Source: Jannaschia maritima (GTDB lineage: Bacteria > Pseudomonadota > Alphaproteobacteria > Rhodobacterales > Rhodobacteraceae). From it: a stretch of DNA of 64,000 nucleotides. Both the position numbers and the translations under genes were made by a program. The stretch lies in NCBI RefSeq assembly GCF_030973515.1, contig NZ_JARGZA010000001.1:1-64000 (forward strand), written 5' to 3'. A model generated the notes under the pieces. The model searched no databases and was not told where the DNA came from. It was given only the letters and a program-made list of their open reading frames with translations. This document shows positions 42,889-51,060 of this stretch, piece after piece (position 1 is the stretch's first letter; each line of letters starts with the position of its first letter).

Positions 42889-44196
42889 TCAGGAATGGCC
42901 GAACACGCGGGCGAAGATCGTATCGACGTGCTTGGTGTGATAACCGACGTCGAAGGCCGAGGCGATGTCCTCCGGGCTCAGGGCGGCCGTCACCTCCGGA
43001 TCGTTCGAAAGCTCGCTTCGAAAATCCGCGCCATTTTCCCAGACCTTCATCGCGTTGCGTTGCACCAAACGATACGCATCGTCCCGCGTGACGCCCGCCT
43101 GCGTCAGGGCGAGAAGGACACGCTGCGACATGACGAGGCCGCCCAACTTGTCCAGGTTCGCTGCCATGTTGTCCGGATGGACGACGAGTTCGCTTATAAC
43201 GCCGGTCAGCCGGTGGAGGGCGAAATCCAACGTGATCGTGGCGTCCGGTCCGATCATTCGTTCGACGCTCGAATGGCTGATGTCCCGCTCGTGCCACAGA
43301 GTCACGTTCTCCATCGCAGGAACGACGGCCGACCGTACCATCCGCGCCAACCCGGTAAGGTTCTCCGTCAGGACGGGATTGCGCTTGTGTGGCATGGCGG
43401 ACGAGCCCTTCTGTCCCTTGCCGAAGGCCTCCTCCGCCTCCAGCACTTCGGTACGCTGCATGTGCCGGATCTCCGTCGCGACGTTCTCGACGCTGCTGGC
43501 GACCACCCCCAGGGCCGCGAAGAAGGCGGCGTGGCGGTCGCGCGGGACGACCTGCGTGCTGATCGGTTCCGGCTCGAGGCCCATCATCGCGCAGACATGT
43601 GCCTCCACGGCGGGGTCGACGTTTGCGAAGGTGCCGACTGCGCCGCTGATCGCGCCCGTCGCGACCTCCTCGCGCGCCGTCCGCAGGCGCCGTAAGTTGC
43701 GTGCCATCTCGGCGTGGAAGCGCGCGAAGGTCAGGCCCATCGTCACGGGTTCCGCGTGGATGCCGTGGCTGCGCCCTATGCGGACCATGTCCTTCGTCTC
43801 GAACGCCCGGCGTTCCAGCGCGTCCAGCAGGCCCTTCATGTCGGCGATCAGGATATCCGCGGCGCGGCAGAGCTGGACGTTGAACGTGGTGTCGAGGACG
43901 TCCGAGGACGTCATGCCCTGGTGGACGAAGCGCGCGTTCTCCGGCCCCGCGATCTCGGCCAAATGGGTCAGGAAGGCGATGACGTCGTGCCGCGTCTCCC
44001 GCTCGATCGCGTCGATGCGCTCGACGTCGAAGGTCGCGTCGGCGGCCTTCCAGACGGCCGCCGCGTTCGCAGCCGGGATGGTGCCCGCCTCGGCCATGGC
44101 ATCGCCGGCATGAGCCTCGATCTCGAACCAGATGCGGAACTTCGTTTCCGGCAACCAGATCGCAACCATTTCGGGGCGGGAATAGCGCGGAATCAT
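42889..44196 (-). CDS. purB: adenylosuccinate lyase
   Basis: This is a 435-residue enzyme that cleaves SAICAR and adenylosuccinate in purine synthesis. The fumarase/aspartase signature GSSAMPHKRNPVLTENL is present with the catalytic Ser loop, preceded by VHQGMTSSDVLDTTF and IGRSHGIHAEP (the catalytic His). The ATG at 44196 has GGAAAGG upstream; an ATG 18 bases earlier is also in frame. The length fits the family. It is divergent from a DUF6314 gene. Confidence 0.95.
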   Translation of the reverse strand: MIPRYSRPEMVAIWLPETKFRIWFEIEAHAGDAMAEAGTIPAANAAAVWKAADATFDVERIDAIERETRHDVIAFLTHLAEIAGPENARFVHQGMTSSDVLDTTFNVQLCRAADILIADMKGLLDALERRAFETKDMVRIGRSHGIHAEPVTMGLTFARFHAEMARNLRRLRTAREEVATGAISGAVGTFANVDPAVEAHVCAMMGLEPEPISTQVVPRDRHAAFFAALGVVASSVENVATEIRHMQRTEVLEAEEAFGKGQKGSSAMPHKRNPVLTENLTGLARMVRSAVVPAMENVTLWHERDISHSSVERMIGPDATITLDFALHRLTGVISELVVHPDNMAANLDKLGGLVMSQRVLLALTQAGVTRDDAYRLVQRNAMKVWENGADFRSELSNDPEVTAALSPEDIASAFDVGYHTKHVDTIFARVFGHS

Positions 44197-44261
44197 GGCT
44201 GACCTTTCCTGCAAACCGCGGTCCGCCTAGCGTCGGCACCGATGGGCCGCAAGGATGGGAC

Positions 44262-44690
44262 ATGACGGGGACGGACACATCGACGCGGTTGCACCTGCGA
44301 CGCCTCGTCGGCGCGTGGCAGGTCGTGCGCCGCATCCGCCACGACGACGGCGCGATCGCCTCGTTCGACGGCATCTGCCGATGGGCCTGGTCCGACGGCG
44401 CCCTCCAGGCGCGCGAGGTGGGGCTGCTGACGACCGGACGGGTGAAGGTCAAGGCGCACCGCGTTACATGGTGGCGGACCTTGGGCGACATGGTGCAGGT
44501 CACCTTCGAGAACGGGCGCCCCTTCCACCTGATCGCGCCGGAACCGATGCCGTCGGCTACGCACAATTGCATGCCCGATACCTACCAAATCGCCTATGAC
44601 TTCAGGGAATGGCCGACATGGACCTGCCGGTGGCGGGTCGACGGACCGGCGAAGGCCTATGCCGCGACGACGACCTATCGACGGTTCTGA
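44262..44690 (+). CDS. DUF6314 family protein
   Basis: This is a 142-residue protein without membrane segments. The motifs HLRRLVGAWQVVRRIRHDDG, ASFDGICRWAW, then VTFENGRPFHLI and TYQIAYDFREWPTWTCRWRVDGP fit the DUF6314 family of small beta-barrel-like proteins. The function is not known. It lies between purB (divergent) and a SnoaL-like gene (convergent) and does not appear to be in an operon. Confidence 0.75.
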   Translation: MTGTDTSTRLHLRRLVGAWQVVRRIRHDDGAIASFDGICRWAWSDGALQAREVGLLTTGRVKVKAHRVTWWRTLGDMVQVTFENGRPFHLIAPEPMPSATHNCMPDTYQIAYDFREWPTWTCRWRVDGPAKAYAATTTYRRF

Positions 44691-44753
44691 GGCCGGCCGG
44701 GCGGGGGACACGGGATCGACGCACCGAAGCGTCGGCATCGCTGCTGCCCATCC

Positions 44754-45725
44754 TCAGCGCAGGATGTCGCGACCCATCTGCCGGAACAGATCGACGTAGT
44801 CGAGCATCACCCAGTTCTCCGCGATCCGCCCATCGGCGCAGCGGTAGAAGTCCATGACCCGCAGCGTCAGAGGGAGGCCGGTGGCCGCGACGCCGAGATA
44901 GTCACCCCGGTGTGTCATCGTCATCGACGGCCAGCCGGACACGGCGGCATACGACCCATCGCCGATTCGGCAATAGTGGTCACCGCCCTTCCGATCGGGG
45001 AAGGCGGTGACGAACGGCGCCCGGTGGTCCTTGACGAACCCATCCCATCGATAGTTCGATCCGATACCGGCGGGCCCGTACCACAGCATGTCATCGGCCC
45101 AGGTCCCGTCCTCGCCCGTCTGCCCTGCGCTTCCGAACGTCTCGGGATCATAGACGTGGAGGTCCCCGAGCATCCGTTCGACCAGATCGAGCGATCCGGC
45201 GCCGCTCGCCTGGTCGGGACAGACGCCGTCATGGGTCGCCGGACCCGGAAACGTCACCTCCGTTCCCAGCGTCACGCCGTAGGGGTCGCGACCAGCCTGA
45301 CGCATGAGATCCGGGAGGTCCGCGATCACGTGGGCTCGGTCGATCCGACCGTCGCCGTTGATGCGATAGAAGGCACCCATCCGCAGGAAGGCCAATCGGT
45401 CCGACGGCGCCACGCCCCAGAGCGATCCGACATGCGTTCCGACGACGTGCGTGACGGTCGCCACCCAACGACCCCCTATCTCGCGCCGGTTGTCCCCTCC
45501 GATCACGATCTCATCCCGGAAACGCGGTGCGGCGAGGGCACGGCGCAGGGGCCGGAACATGCCGTCGAGCACCGCGTCGCGGCCGTGCAAGTCCTCCACC
45601 GGCGCCATCCCGTGCCAGTCCACCGCATCCGACAGGATCGCGGCGGCGTGGGTGGTCAAGTCGCGATCGCCGCAGGTCAGCAGGTCGTTCAGTCCGGCGA
45701 CGGTTCGAGCACGAAAATCGGTCAT
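44754..45725 (-). CDS. double SnoaL-like (NTF2-fold) protein
   Basis: This is a 323-residue protein with two similar alpha/beta halves. The first includes WHGMAPVEDLHGRDAVLDGMFRPLRRAL and FLRMGAFYRINGDGRIDRAHVIADLPDLMRQAGRD; the second has WYGPAGIGSNYRWDGFVKDHRAPFVTAFPD and VMDFYRCADGRIAENWVMLDYVDLFRQMGRD. Both match the SnoaL polyketide-cyclase-like fold. Tandem forms like this are common in proteobacteria, but the reaction is unknown. The ATG at 45725 was chosen as the first in the conserved N-terminus. Confidence 0.72.
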   Translation of the reverse strand: MTDFRARTVAGLNDLLTCGDRDLTTHAAAILSDAVDWHGMAPVEDLHGRDAVLDGMFRPLRRALAAPRFRDEIVIGGDNRREIGGRWVATVTHVVGTHVGSLWGVAPSDRLAFLRMGAFYRINGDGRIDRAHVIADLPDLMRQAGRDPYGVTLGTEVTFPGPATHDGVCPDQASGAGSLDLVERMLGDLHVYDPETFGSAGQTGEDGTWADDMLWYGPAGIGSNYRWDGFVKDHRAPFVTAFPDRKGGDHYCRIGDGSYAAVSGWPSMTMTHRGDYLGVAATGLPLTLRVMDFYRCADGRIAENWVMLDYVDLFRQMGRDILR

Positions 45726-45798
45726 TCGGTATCGTCCCTCGGGCGCGGGGATGGCCACGGTTCCATATCGTCGCGTTCCCCCATATGGCGGGAGATGT

Positions 45799-45884
45799 GC
45801 GGGCGTGGCGGAATTGGTAGACGCATGGGACTTAAAATCCCTTGGCCTCGTGCCGTGCGGGTTCGAGTCCCGCCGCCCGTACCA
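45799..45884 (+). tRNA. tRNA-Leu (TAA anticodon)
   Basis: The sequence folds as a class II tRNA. The acceptor stem GCGGGCG pairs with CGCCCGT (one G-U pair) and is followed by A and an encoded CCA. D-arm TGGCGGAATTGGTAGACGCA, anticodon loop CTTAAAA (anticodon TAA, stem TGGGA/TCCCT), a long variable arm and the T-arm GCGGG-TTCGAGT-CCCGC are all visible. Confidence 0.95.
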
Positions 45885-45945
45885 CTCCGTTCCCGAACCC
45901 GACCGCCGCCTGACGGAGCGTCCCGCTCCGCCGGATGGCGACGCG

Positions 45946-46575
45946 TTAGATCACGAGGCTCAGATGCCGTTCGTCGGCGGTCACGGTGACGGGACGCTTC
46001 TGCCGGCGGGATTGACGCTGCAACAGACCGAACTGCACCTCCGACCCGGCCAGGTCGGGCGGCACGTCGCCGCGACCCAGCGACTGCCAGAGCGGTTCGT
46101 CCACGCGCAGGCGTTCGGCGGTGACATGCAGGACCCAGCAGGCATCGTTGCGGGTCACCTCGACCACAGCGCCCCAAGGGATCGCCACCTCGATGCAGTT
46201 CAACCCGAGCAGCGCCAAACGCATTTCGGCTCGGGGCCGTTCGTCCTGATCGCGCCAATGCACCTTGGTCCGCGTGTCGCGGTACATGGCGCGCACGATG
46301 TCGATGACGTCGCGGGCGGGGATCATCTGCGTTCCATCGCCGGCACCGAATGCCAGGCGGAAGAACCGCAGCCGCGCCAGCGCGGCGTCGAGCGAGCCGC
46401 GGATCAGGGCCAACTCCTCGGTGCCCGTGCCGCCCGACAGTTCCAGAAGCTCCAGCCCGTTGCCGATCGCCCCCAGCGGCGAGGCGAGGTCGTGGCACAA
46501 GCGGGACCCCGTCAATGCGACCAGATCGGGCTCGTCCACCGAGTCGCGTCGCGCTACGTCGTCGGAGGTCGTCAT
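45946..46575 (-). CDS. chpT: histidine phosphotransferase ChpT
   Basis: This is a 209-residue ChpT, which passes phosphate from CckA to CtrA and CpdR in the alphaproteobacterial cell-cycle relay. ALTGSRLCHDLASPLGAIGNGLELLEL contains the phospho-accepting His, and the second domain is a degenerate HATPase-like fold. The ATG at 46575 gives the normal family length. It is divergent from a DUF3553 gene whose start is only 15 bp away, so the two promoters must overlap the coding starts. Confidence 0.9.
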   Translation of the reverse strand: MTTSDDVARRDSVDEPDLVALTGSRLCHDLASPLGAIGNGLELLELSGGTGTEELALIRGSLDAALARLRFFRLAFGAGDGTQMIPARDVIDIVRAMYRDTRTKVHWRDQDERPRAEMRLALLGLNCIEVAIPWGAVVEVTRNDACWVLHVTAERLRVDEPLWQSLGRGDVPPDLAGSEVQFGLLQRQSRRQKRPVTVTADERHLSLVI

Positions 46576-46590
46576 CGCGGATGCCCCCCC

Positions 46591-46779
46591 ATGTCCATTG
46601 CAGCCACGTCGAACGCCATGCTGGAGCCGGGTATGATGGTTCGCCATCCGGACGCGCCGGACTGGGGTCTGGGCCAGGTCCAGTCCAACGTGGGCGATCG
46701 CGTCACGGTGAACTTCGAGCATGCGGGAAAACAGGTCATCGATGGGACACGCATATTGCTACTCCGGGTCTATGACTGA
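46591..46779 (+). CDS. DUF3553 small protein
   Basis: This is a 62-residue protein. The core MLEPGMMVRHPDAPDWGLGQVQSNVGDRVTVNFEHAGKQVI is the DUF3553 domain, an SH3-like fold related to nucleic-acid or protein-binding KOW-type domains. The start is ATG 46591 or, giving 53 residues, ATG 46618. Its function is unknown, and the adjacency to chpT is seen in this group. Confidence 0.78.
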   Translation: MSIAATSNAMLEPGMMVRHPDAPDWGLGQVQSNVGDRVTVNFEHAGKQVIDGTRILLLRVYD

Positions 46780-46914
46780 CCGTCCCATGTCCCCCCGGAC
46801 CGGTCCACGGACGAATACCTGAAGAACACCCGCCTCAGGCACAACCCCAAGTTGCCTGTTGGTGGAAGCGCGCGAAATCTTGCAAGGGGGCGCCGGCGGC
46901 GCTACCCGACCGCC

Positions 46915-47604
46915 ATGGCCCGCCTCCAGGTCCGTTCCGCCCGTGACGACGAACTGCACGCAGCGGCCGCCCTGCGGCGCGCCGTCTTCGTGGACGAGAT
47001 GGGCGCCGGCGCGGGGGCGGAGGCCGACCGGTTCGACGGACAGGCCGAACATCTCGTCCTGATCGATCGGGACGAGTCGGACCCGGCCATCCTTGGAACG
47101 CTGCGGGTCGCGCTCGGCTCGTCCTACACATCGCAGGAGTTCGTGCTGGACGGTCTGCCCGATCGATCGCGTCCCCTCGGGGAGATCGGGCGCATGTGCC
47201 TCCACCCCTCCCGACGGGGAGGGGTCGGCACGGGGCTTCTTCTCAGGGCCGCGGTCGATCGCCTGCAAGGGCTCGGGTGCCGGACGCTCGTAGGGACCGC
47301 GTCCTTCCCTGGAACGACCTTCGACCACCACCTGCCCGCCTTGCGCGCCCTGCGCGATGCGGCGGCGCTGCCAGGGGGCTGGACGGTCCGACCCGTTGCC
47401 CGGGCGGGGCGCCGGATCGTCGGGGCGGGGCGTCCGGCAGACATGCGACGCGTCCCGGCCCTCGTGAAGGGATACGTCCGCGCGGGCGCGATGGTCGCGG
47501 ATTGCGCCTTCATCGACACGGCCTTCGCCACCATCGACGTCTGCGTCGTGTTGCCGCTCGACTCGGTCCGGATGCCGCGTGCCCTGAAGGCGTGGTCCCA
47601 ATGA
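46915..47604 (+). CDS. olsB: L-ornithine N(alpha)-acyltransferase
   Basis: This is a 229-residue GNAT-fold acyltransferase that links a 3-hydroxy fatty acid to ornithine, the first step of ornithine-lipid synthesis. LQVRSARDDELHAAAALRRAVFVDEMG is the family N-terminus, and LGEIGRMCLHPSRRGGVG and DHHLPALRALRD are conserved OlsB features. The ATG at 46915 fits; a frame open from further upstream adds unlikely residues. Its stop overlaps the olsA start (ATGA). Ornithine lipids replace phospholipids under phosphate limitation in many roseobacters. Confidence 0.88.
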   Translation: MARLQVRSARDDELHAAAALRRAVFVDEMGAGAGAEADRFDGQAEHLVLIDRDESDPAILGTLRVALGSSYTSQEFVLDGLPDRSRPLGEIGRMCLHPSRRGGVGTGLLLRAAVDRLQGLGCRTLVGTASFPGTTFDHHLPALRALRDAAALPGGWTVRPVARAGRRIVGAGRPADMRRVPALVKGYVRAGAMVADCAFIDTAFATIDVCVVLPLDSVRMPRALKAWSQ

Positions 47605-48419
47605 CATGGATCGGACCTCCGCCTCCGCCGTCGGAGACCTTGGACATGCCTGCCCGCCTGCGCATAGCGAGGCGGGGCGGGTCGATCATCACGATCCTCG
47701 TCCTCGGTCTAGGGCTGCTTCTACTGGCTCGTCTGATCGAGCGTCCGCTCTACGGGCAGGCGCGTCCGGTCACCCCTTGGATCACCGTGGGGGTCTGCCG
47801 CTTATCCTTGCGGATCCTCGGCCTGTCGCGAACGGTTCGCGGGGATGCGATGGATCGACCCGGTGGGCAGGTCGCGAACCATGTTTCCTGGCTGGACGTC
47901 CTCGTCCTGAACGCCACCGCGCCGGTCCATTTCGTGGCGAAGGCGGAGGTGGCGGGTTGGGCAGGGATCGGTCATCTGGCCCGCGCGACGGGCACGGTCT
48001 TCATCGCCCGCAGACGGGGCGAGGCGGCGAAGCACGGCGCGATGCTGCGGGATCGGTTGCGTCTGCGGCAACGGCTACTCTTCTTCCCGGAAGGGACGAG
48101 CACGGACGGCCTGCGGGTTCTGCCGTTCAAGACCACCCTGTTCGCCGCGTTCCTCGGGGGCGACCTTCCGAAGGGTATCAGCGTCCAACCGGTCGCGCTT
48201 CGCTATCACGCGCCCCGGGGGCGGGACCGCGCGTTCTACGGATGGTGGGGCGACATGGACCTGGGGAGCCATCTGATCCGCATGCTGGCGGTCCGGCGGC
48301 ACGGTCGCGTCGTAGTTACCTATGGAAGCGCCTTGGACGCCGGGGCGTTCGGTGGGGACCGGAAGGCCCTGGCCCGAACGGCGGAGGCCGCGGTCAGGGA
48401 GGCGTTCGACACGCCCTAG
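47601..48419 (+). CDS. olsA: lyso-ornithine lipid O-acyltransferase (PlsC family)
   Basis: This is a 272-residue membrane acyltransferase that adds the second acyl chain to lyso-ornithine lipid. One N-terminal helix (SIITILVLGLGLLLLARL) precedes the motif VANHVSWLDVLVL (HX4D). FFPEGTSTDGLRVLPFKTTLF holds the second conserved block (EGT). It is coupled to olsB. Its end overlaps the thiE-like gene on the other strand by 4 bases. Confidence 0.9.
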   Translation: MTWIGPPPPPSETLDMPARLRIARRGGSIITILVLGLGLLLLARLIERPLYGQARPVTPWITVGVCRLSLRILGLSRTVRGDAMDRPGGQVANHVSWLDVLVLNATAPVHFVAKAEVAGWAGIGHLARATGTVFIARRRGEAAKHGAMLRDRLRLRQRLLFFPEGTSTDGLRVLPFKTTLFAAFLGGDLPKGISVQPVALRYHAPRGRDRAFYGWWGDMDLGSHLIRMLAVRRHGRVVVTYGSALDAGAFGGDRKALARTAEAAVREAFDTP

Positions 48420-49024
48420 CGCAAGGGCGCGGTCAGGTCGCGCAACGCGGCCGCAGGGTCGTCGGCGTCCCAAACCTCGCCGCCGAAGGCGAAGAAGTCG
48501 GTCACGGGCGCCAGGCGTTCGACGGCCGCCAGGTCCAGCATGCCTTCGGCTACGACGGGCAGTTCGATCATCTCGGACCACCAGGCGAACAGGTCGTCCT
48601 CCGCCCGGGTGCCGTGTCCCAGCGCGCTCTCGCCGATCGGACCGAAGGCGACGTAGTCGGCGCCGTGCTCACCGGCCAGCATCCCGTCGTGACGCGACGC
48701 CCCGCACCAGGCCCCTACGATCGGGTCCGTGCCCCAATCGGTTCGCAGCTTTCGTAGGGGGCGGGGATCGGTCAGATGGACACCGTCGAGTCCGAGCTGC
48801 GTCACGAGGGCAGGGTGATCCGCGAGGACGAGGGGAACGTCGCGGGCATGTGCGACGGTGCGGCAGGCATCCGCCGCCCGGCGGATGCGGTCTTCCGACG
48901 TCGTGGCCGGCGCCAGGCGCAGGCAAGCCACCGGTGTCGCGTCCAGAAGCGCCGCCAGGCGGTCTGGCAACGCGGCGTCGATCTCGGGCGGAAGGATCAG
49001 GTAGGTTTGCGGGACGTCCGGCAT
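48416..49024 (-). CDS. thiamine phosphate synthase-like protein (ThiE/TenI family)
   Basis: This is a 202-residue TIM barrel. TYLILPPEIDAALPDRLAALLD opens it, then TSEDRIRRAADACRTVAHARDVPLVLADHPALVTQLGLDGVHL, and GEHGADYVAFGPIGES is the conserved ThiE phosphate-region motif. ThiE couples the pyrimidine and thiazole phosphates to thiamine phosphate; short homologs may have other roles. The ATG at 49024 is divergent from the tRNA methyltransferase gene. Confidence 0.75.
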   Translation of the reverse strand: MPDVPQTYLILPPEIDAALPDRLAALLDATPVACLRLAPATTSEDRIRRAADACRTVAHARDVPLVLADHPALVTQLGLDGVHLTDPRPLRKLRTDWGTDPIVGAWCGASRHDGMLAGEHGADYVAFGPIGESALGHGTRAEDDLFAWWSEMIELPVVAEGMLDLAAVERLAPVTDFFAFGGEVWDADDPAAALRDLTAPLR

Positions 49025-49085
49025 GCGCGCGGCGATAGCCCCCCACGGATTGCGCCGCAAGCGCCGCCGCGATACCGCCCCGTCC

Positions 49086-49847
49086 ATGTCGCACGATCCC
49101 CGCCCCGCTTTCGTCCTGGTGCGCCCCCAGATGGGCGAGAACATCGGGGCCGCCGCCCGCGCCATGCTGAACTTCGGGTTGGAGCACATGCGCGTCGTGG
49201 CGCCGCGTGACGGGTGGCCGAACGAACGCGCGGTGGCGCTGGCCTCCGGGGCGGGGCGGTTGCTGGATAGGGCGATGGTCGTCGCGGCCACCGCGGATGC
49301 CGTTGCGGACGCGACCCACGTCTACGCGACCACGGCACGGGGACGCGACCTGACTAAGCCAGTGATGACGCCCGAGGACGCCATGCGCGACGCACAGATC
49401 CGTGGGTCGCAGGGGCAACGCACGGCCATCCTGTTCGGCCCCGAACGCACGGGGTTGGAGAACGACGACGTCGCCCGCGCCAACGTGATCGTGGAGGTGC
49501 CGACCAATCCCGAATTCCCATCGCTCAACCTGGCGCAATGCGTGCTCCTGATGGGGTACGAATGGCGGCGGGTGGCGCAGGACGCGTCGAGCCGAATGGA
49601 CATGGCGGGCACCGATTGGGCGAATGCGGCCGAGATGGCCGCATTGGCCGATCATTACGAGGATCGGCTGGACCAGGCCGGCTTCTTCTTCCCCGAAGCG
49701 AAAGCCCCCGCGATGAAGCGGAACCTGCGCAACCTGTGGTCCCGCATGCCGCTGACCCGGTCCGACGTGCAGACGTTCCACGGGATGATGCGCCAAATGG
49801 TCCGATGGAAGGACGGCAAGCCCGTGGGGCCGCGCGCCGGGAACTGA
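49086..49847 (+). CDS. tRNA (cytidine/uridine-2'-O)-methyltransferase, TrmJ-like
   Basis: This is a 253-residue SPOUT methyltransferase that puts a 2'-O-methyl on tRNA position 32. PAFVLVRPQMGENIGAAARAMLNFGL is the N-terminal motif, TAILFGPERTGLENDDV the second, and VPTNPEFPSLNLAQCVLLMGYEW the knot motif. The C-terminal helical extension is typical of TrmJ. The ATG at 49086 was preferred to the upstream GTG/ATG codons because it gives the family N-terminus. Confidence 0.9.
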   Translation: MSHDPRPAFVLVRPQMGENIGAAARAMLNFGLEHMRVVAPRDGWPNERAVALASGAGRLLDRAMVVAATADAVADATHVYATTARGRDLTKPVMTPEDAMRDAQIRGSQGQRTAILFGPERTGLENDDVARANVIVEVPTNPEFPSLNLAQCVLLMGYEWRRVAQDASSRMDMAGTDWANAAEMAALADHYEDRLDQAGFFFPEAKAPAMKRNLRNLWSRMPLTRSDVQTFHGMMRQMVRWKDGKPVGPRAGN

Positions 49848-49925
49848 CCTGCGACGCCCTTGGGGGATGCGCCGTGACGGTCCATCGCCTACATGAGCCC
49901 TGCACGGGAACGACGGGGGCCGGAC

Positions 49926-51056
49926 ATGGCGAAGCGCGCGATATTCCAGGAGGTCGGGGACGACGCCCCCCGCACGGCCGCCACGGGTGGCATCGCGGCG
50001 GGGCAGCGTGGCGACCGCCTCGCCGTGCGGGCCTGGCTCATCGTCCTGTTCGCCCTCGTCGTGGTGATGATCGCGGTGGGCGGGCTGACCCGACTGACGG
50101 ACAGCGGCCTGTCGATCACGGAATGGCGCCCCCTGACGGGTGCCCTGCCGCCCCTGTCGGACGAGCGGTGGCAGGCGGAGTTCGACCTGTATCGCCAGAT
50201 CCCGGAATACCAGCTTCAGAATCGCGGCATGTCGATGGCCGAGTTCAAGGTCATCTATTGGTGGGAATGGGGCCATCGGCAACTAGGTCGGGTGATTGGG
50301 CTCGTCTGGGCTGTAGGCCTGATCGCCCTGTTGGCCACGCGCAAGGTGCCGCCGGGCTGGACCCCGCGGCTGATCGCGCTCGGGGTGCTCGGCGGATTGC
50401 AGGGTGTCATCGGGTGGTGGATGGTATCGAGCGGCCTGACCGGCACGATGCTCGACGTCGCGTCCTATCGCCTGGCGGTCCATCTGGGATTGGCCTTCGT
50501 GATCCTGGGAACGATCGCCTGGTTCATGCTGGACCTGTCGCGTCCGCAGGCTCAGTTGGTCCAGGCACACCGGTTGCGCGAACCCCGGCTCGCGACCTGG
50601 GGCACGGTGATCATCGCGGCCACCTTCCTGCAGGTGATCTGGGGCGCCCTGGTCGCGGGGATCGACGCTGGCCGCAACTACATCGACTGGCCCCTGATGG
50701 CCGGCGGCCTGACCCCGCCGGGCATGTGGGAGATCGCGCCCTGGTGGCGCAACCTGTTCGAGAACGACGGCACGGTGCAGTTCTTCCACCGGCTGTGGGG
50801 CTACGTGCTGTTCGGCCTGATCCTGGCGGCGTGGTGGTCGGCGCGGTCATCGGCCCATCGCAAGACCGAGGTGGCCTTCGCGGGCGTGATGCACATGACG
50901 TGGCTGCAGATGCTTCTGGGCATCGTGACGGTCATGCATTCGTCGCCCTGGTATCTGGCGATCGTCCATCAGTTCGGCGCCGTCATCCTGCTATCCCTGA
51001 CCGTTCGCGCGCGGCATCGCGCGTCCTATCCGATCCCTCAATCGGTCCGGGGGTGA
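49926..51056 (+). CDS. ctaA: heme A synthase (COX15 type)
   Basis: This is a 376-residue enzyme with about eight membrane helices that converts heme O to heme A for aa3 oxidases. VVVMIAVGGLTRLTDSGLSITEWRPLTGALPP is the classical opening. FKVIYWWEWGHRQLGRVIG, YRLAVHLGLAF, VQFFHRLWGYVLF and IVHQFGAVILL hold the four conserved heme-ligand histidines. The start is ATG 49926, with an upstream in-frame ATG/GTG possible. The M32 gene starts 4 bp after it. Confidence 0.94.
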   Translation: MAKRAIFQEVGDDAPRTAATGGIAAGQRGDRLAVRAWLIVLFALVVVMIAVGGLTRLTDSGLSITEWRPLTGALPPLSDERWQAEFDLYRQIPEYQLQNRGMSMAEFKVIYWWEWGHRQLGRVIGLVWAVGLIALLATRKVPPGWTPRLIALGVLGGLQGVIGWWMVSSGLTGTMLDVASYRLAVHLGLAFVILGTIAWFMLDLSRPQAQLVQAHRLREPRLATWGTVIIAATFLQVIWGALVAGIDAGRNYIDWPLMAGGLTPPGMWEIAPWWRNLFENDGTVQFFHRLWGYVLFGLILAAWWSARSSAHRKTEVAFAGVMHMTWLQMLLGIVTVMHSSPWYLAIVHQFGAVILLSLTVRARHRASYPIPQSVRG

Positions 51057-51060
51057 CGCG

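Noticed and set aside
45799-45884. tRNA-Leu gene as an integration site
   Set aside because: No integrase, no repeat of the tRNA 3' end nearby and no change in gene character around it.
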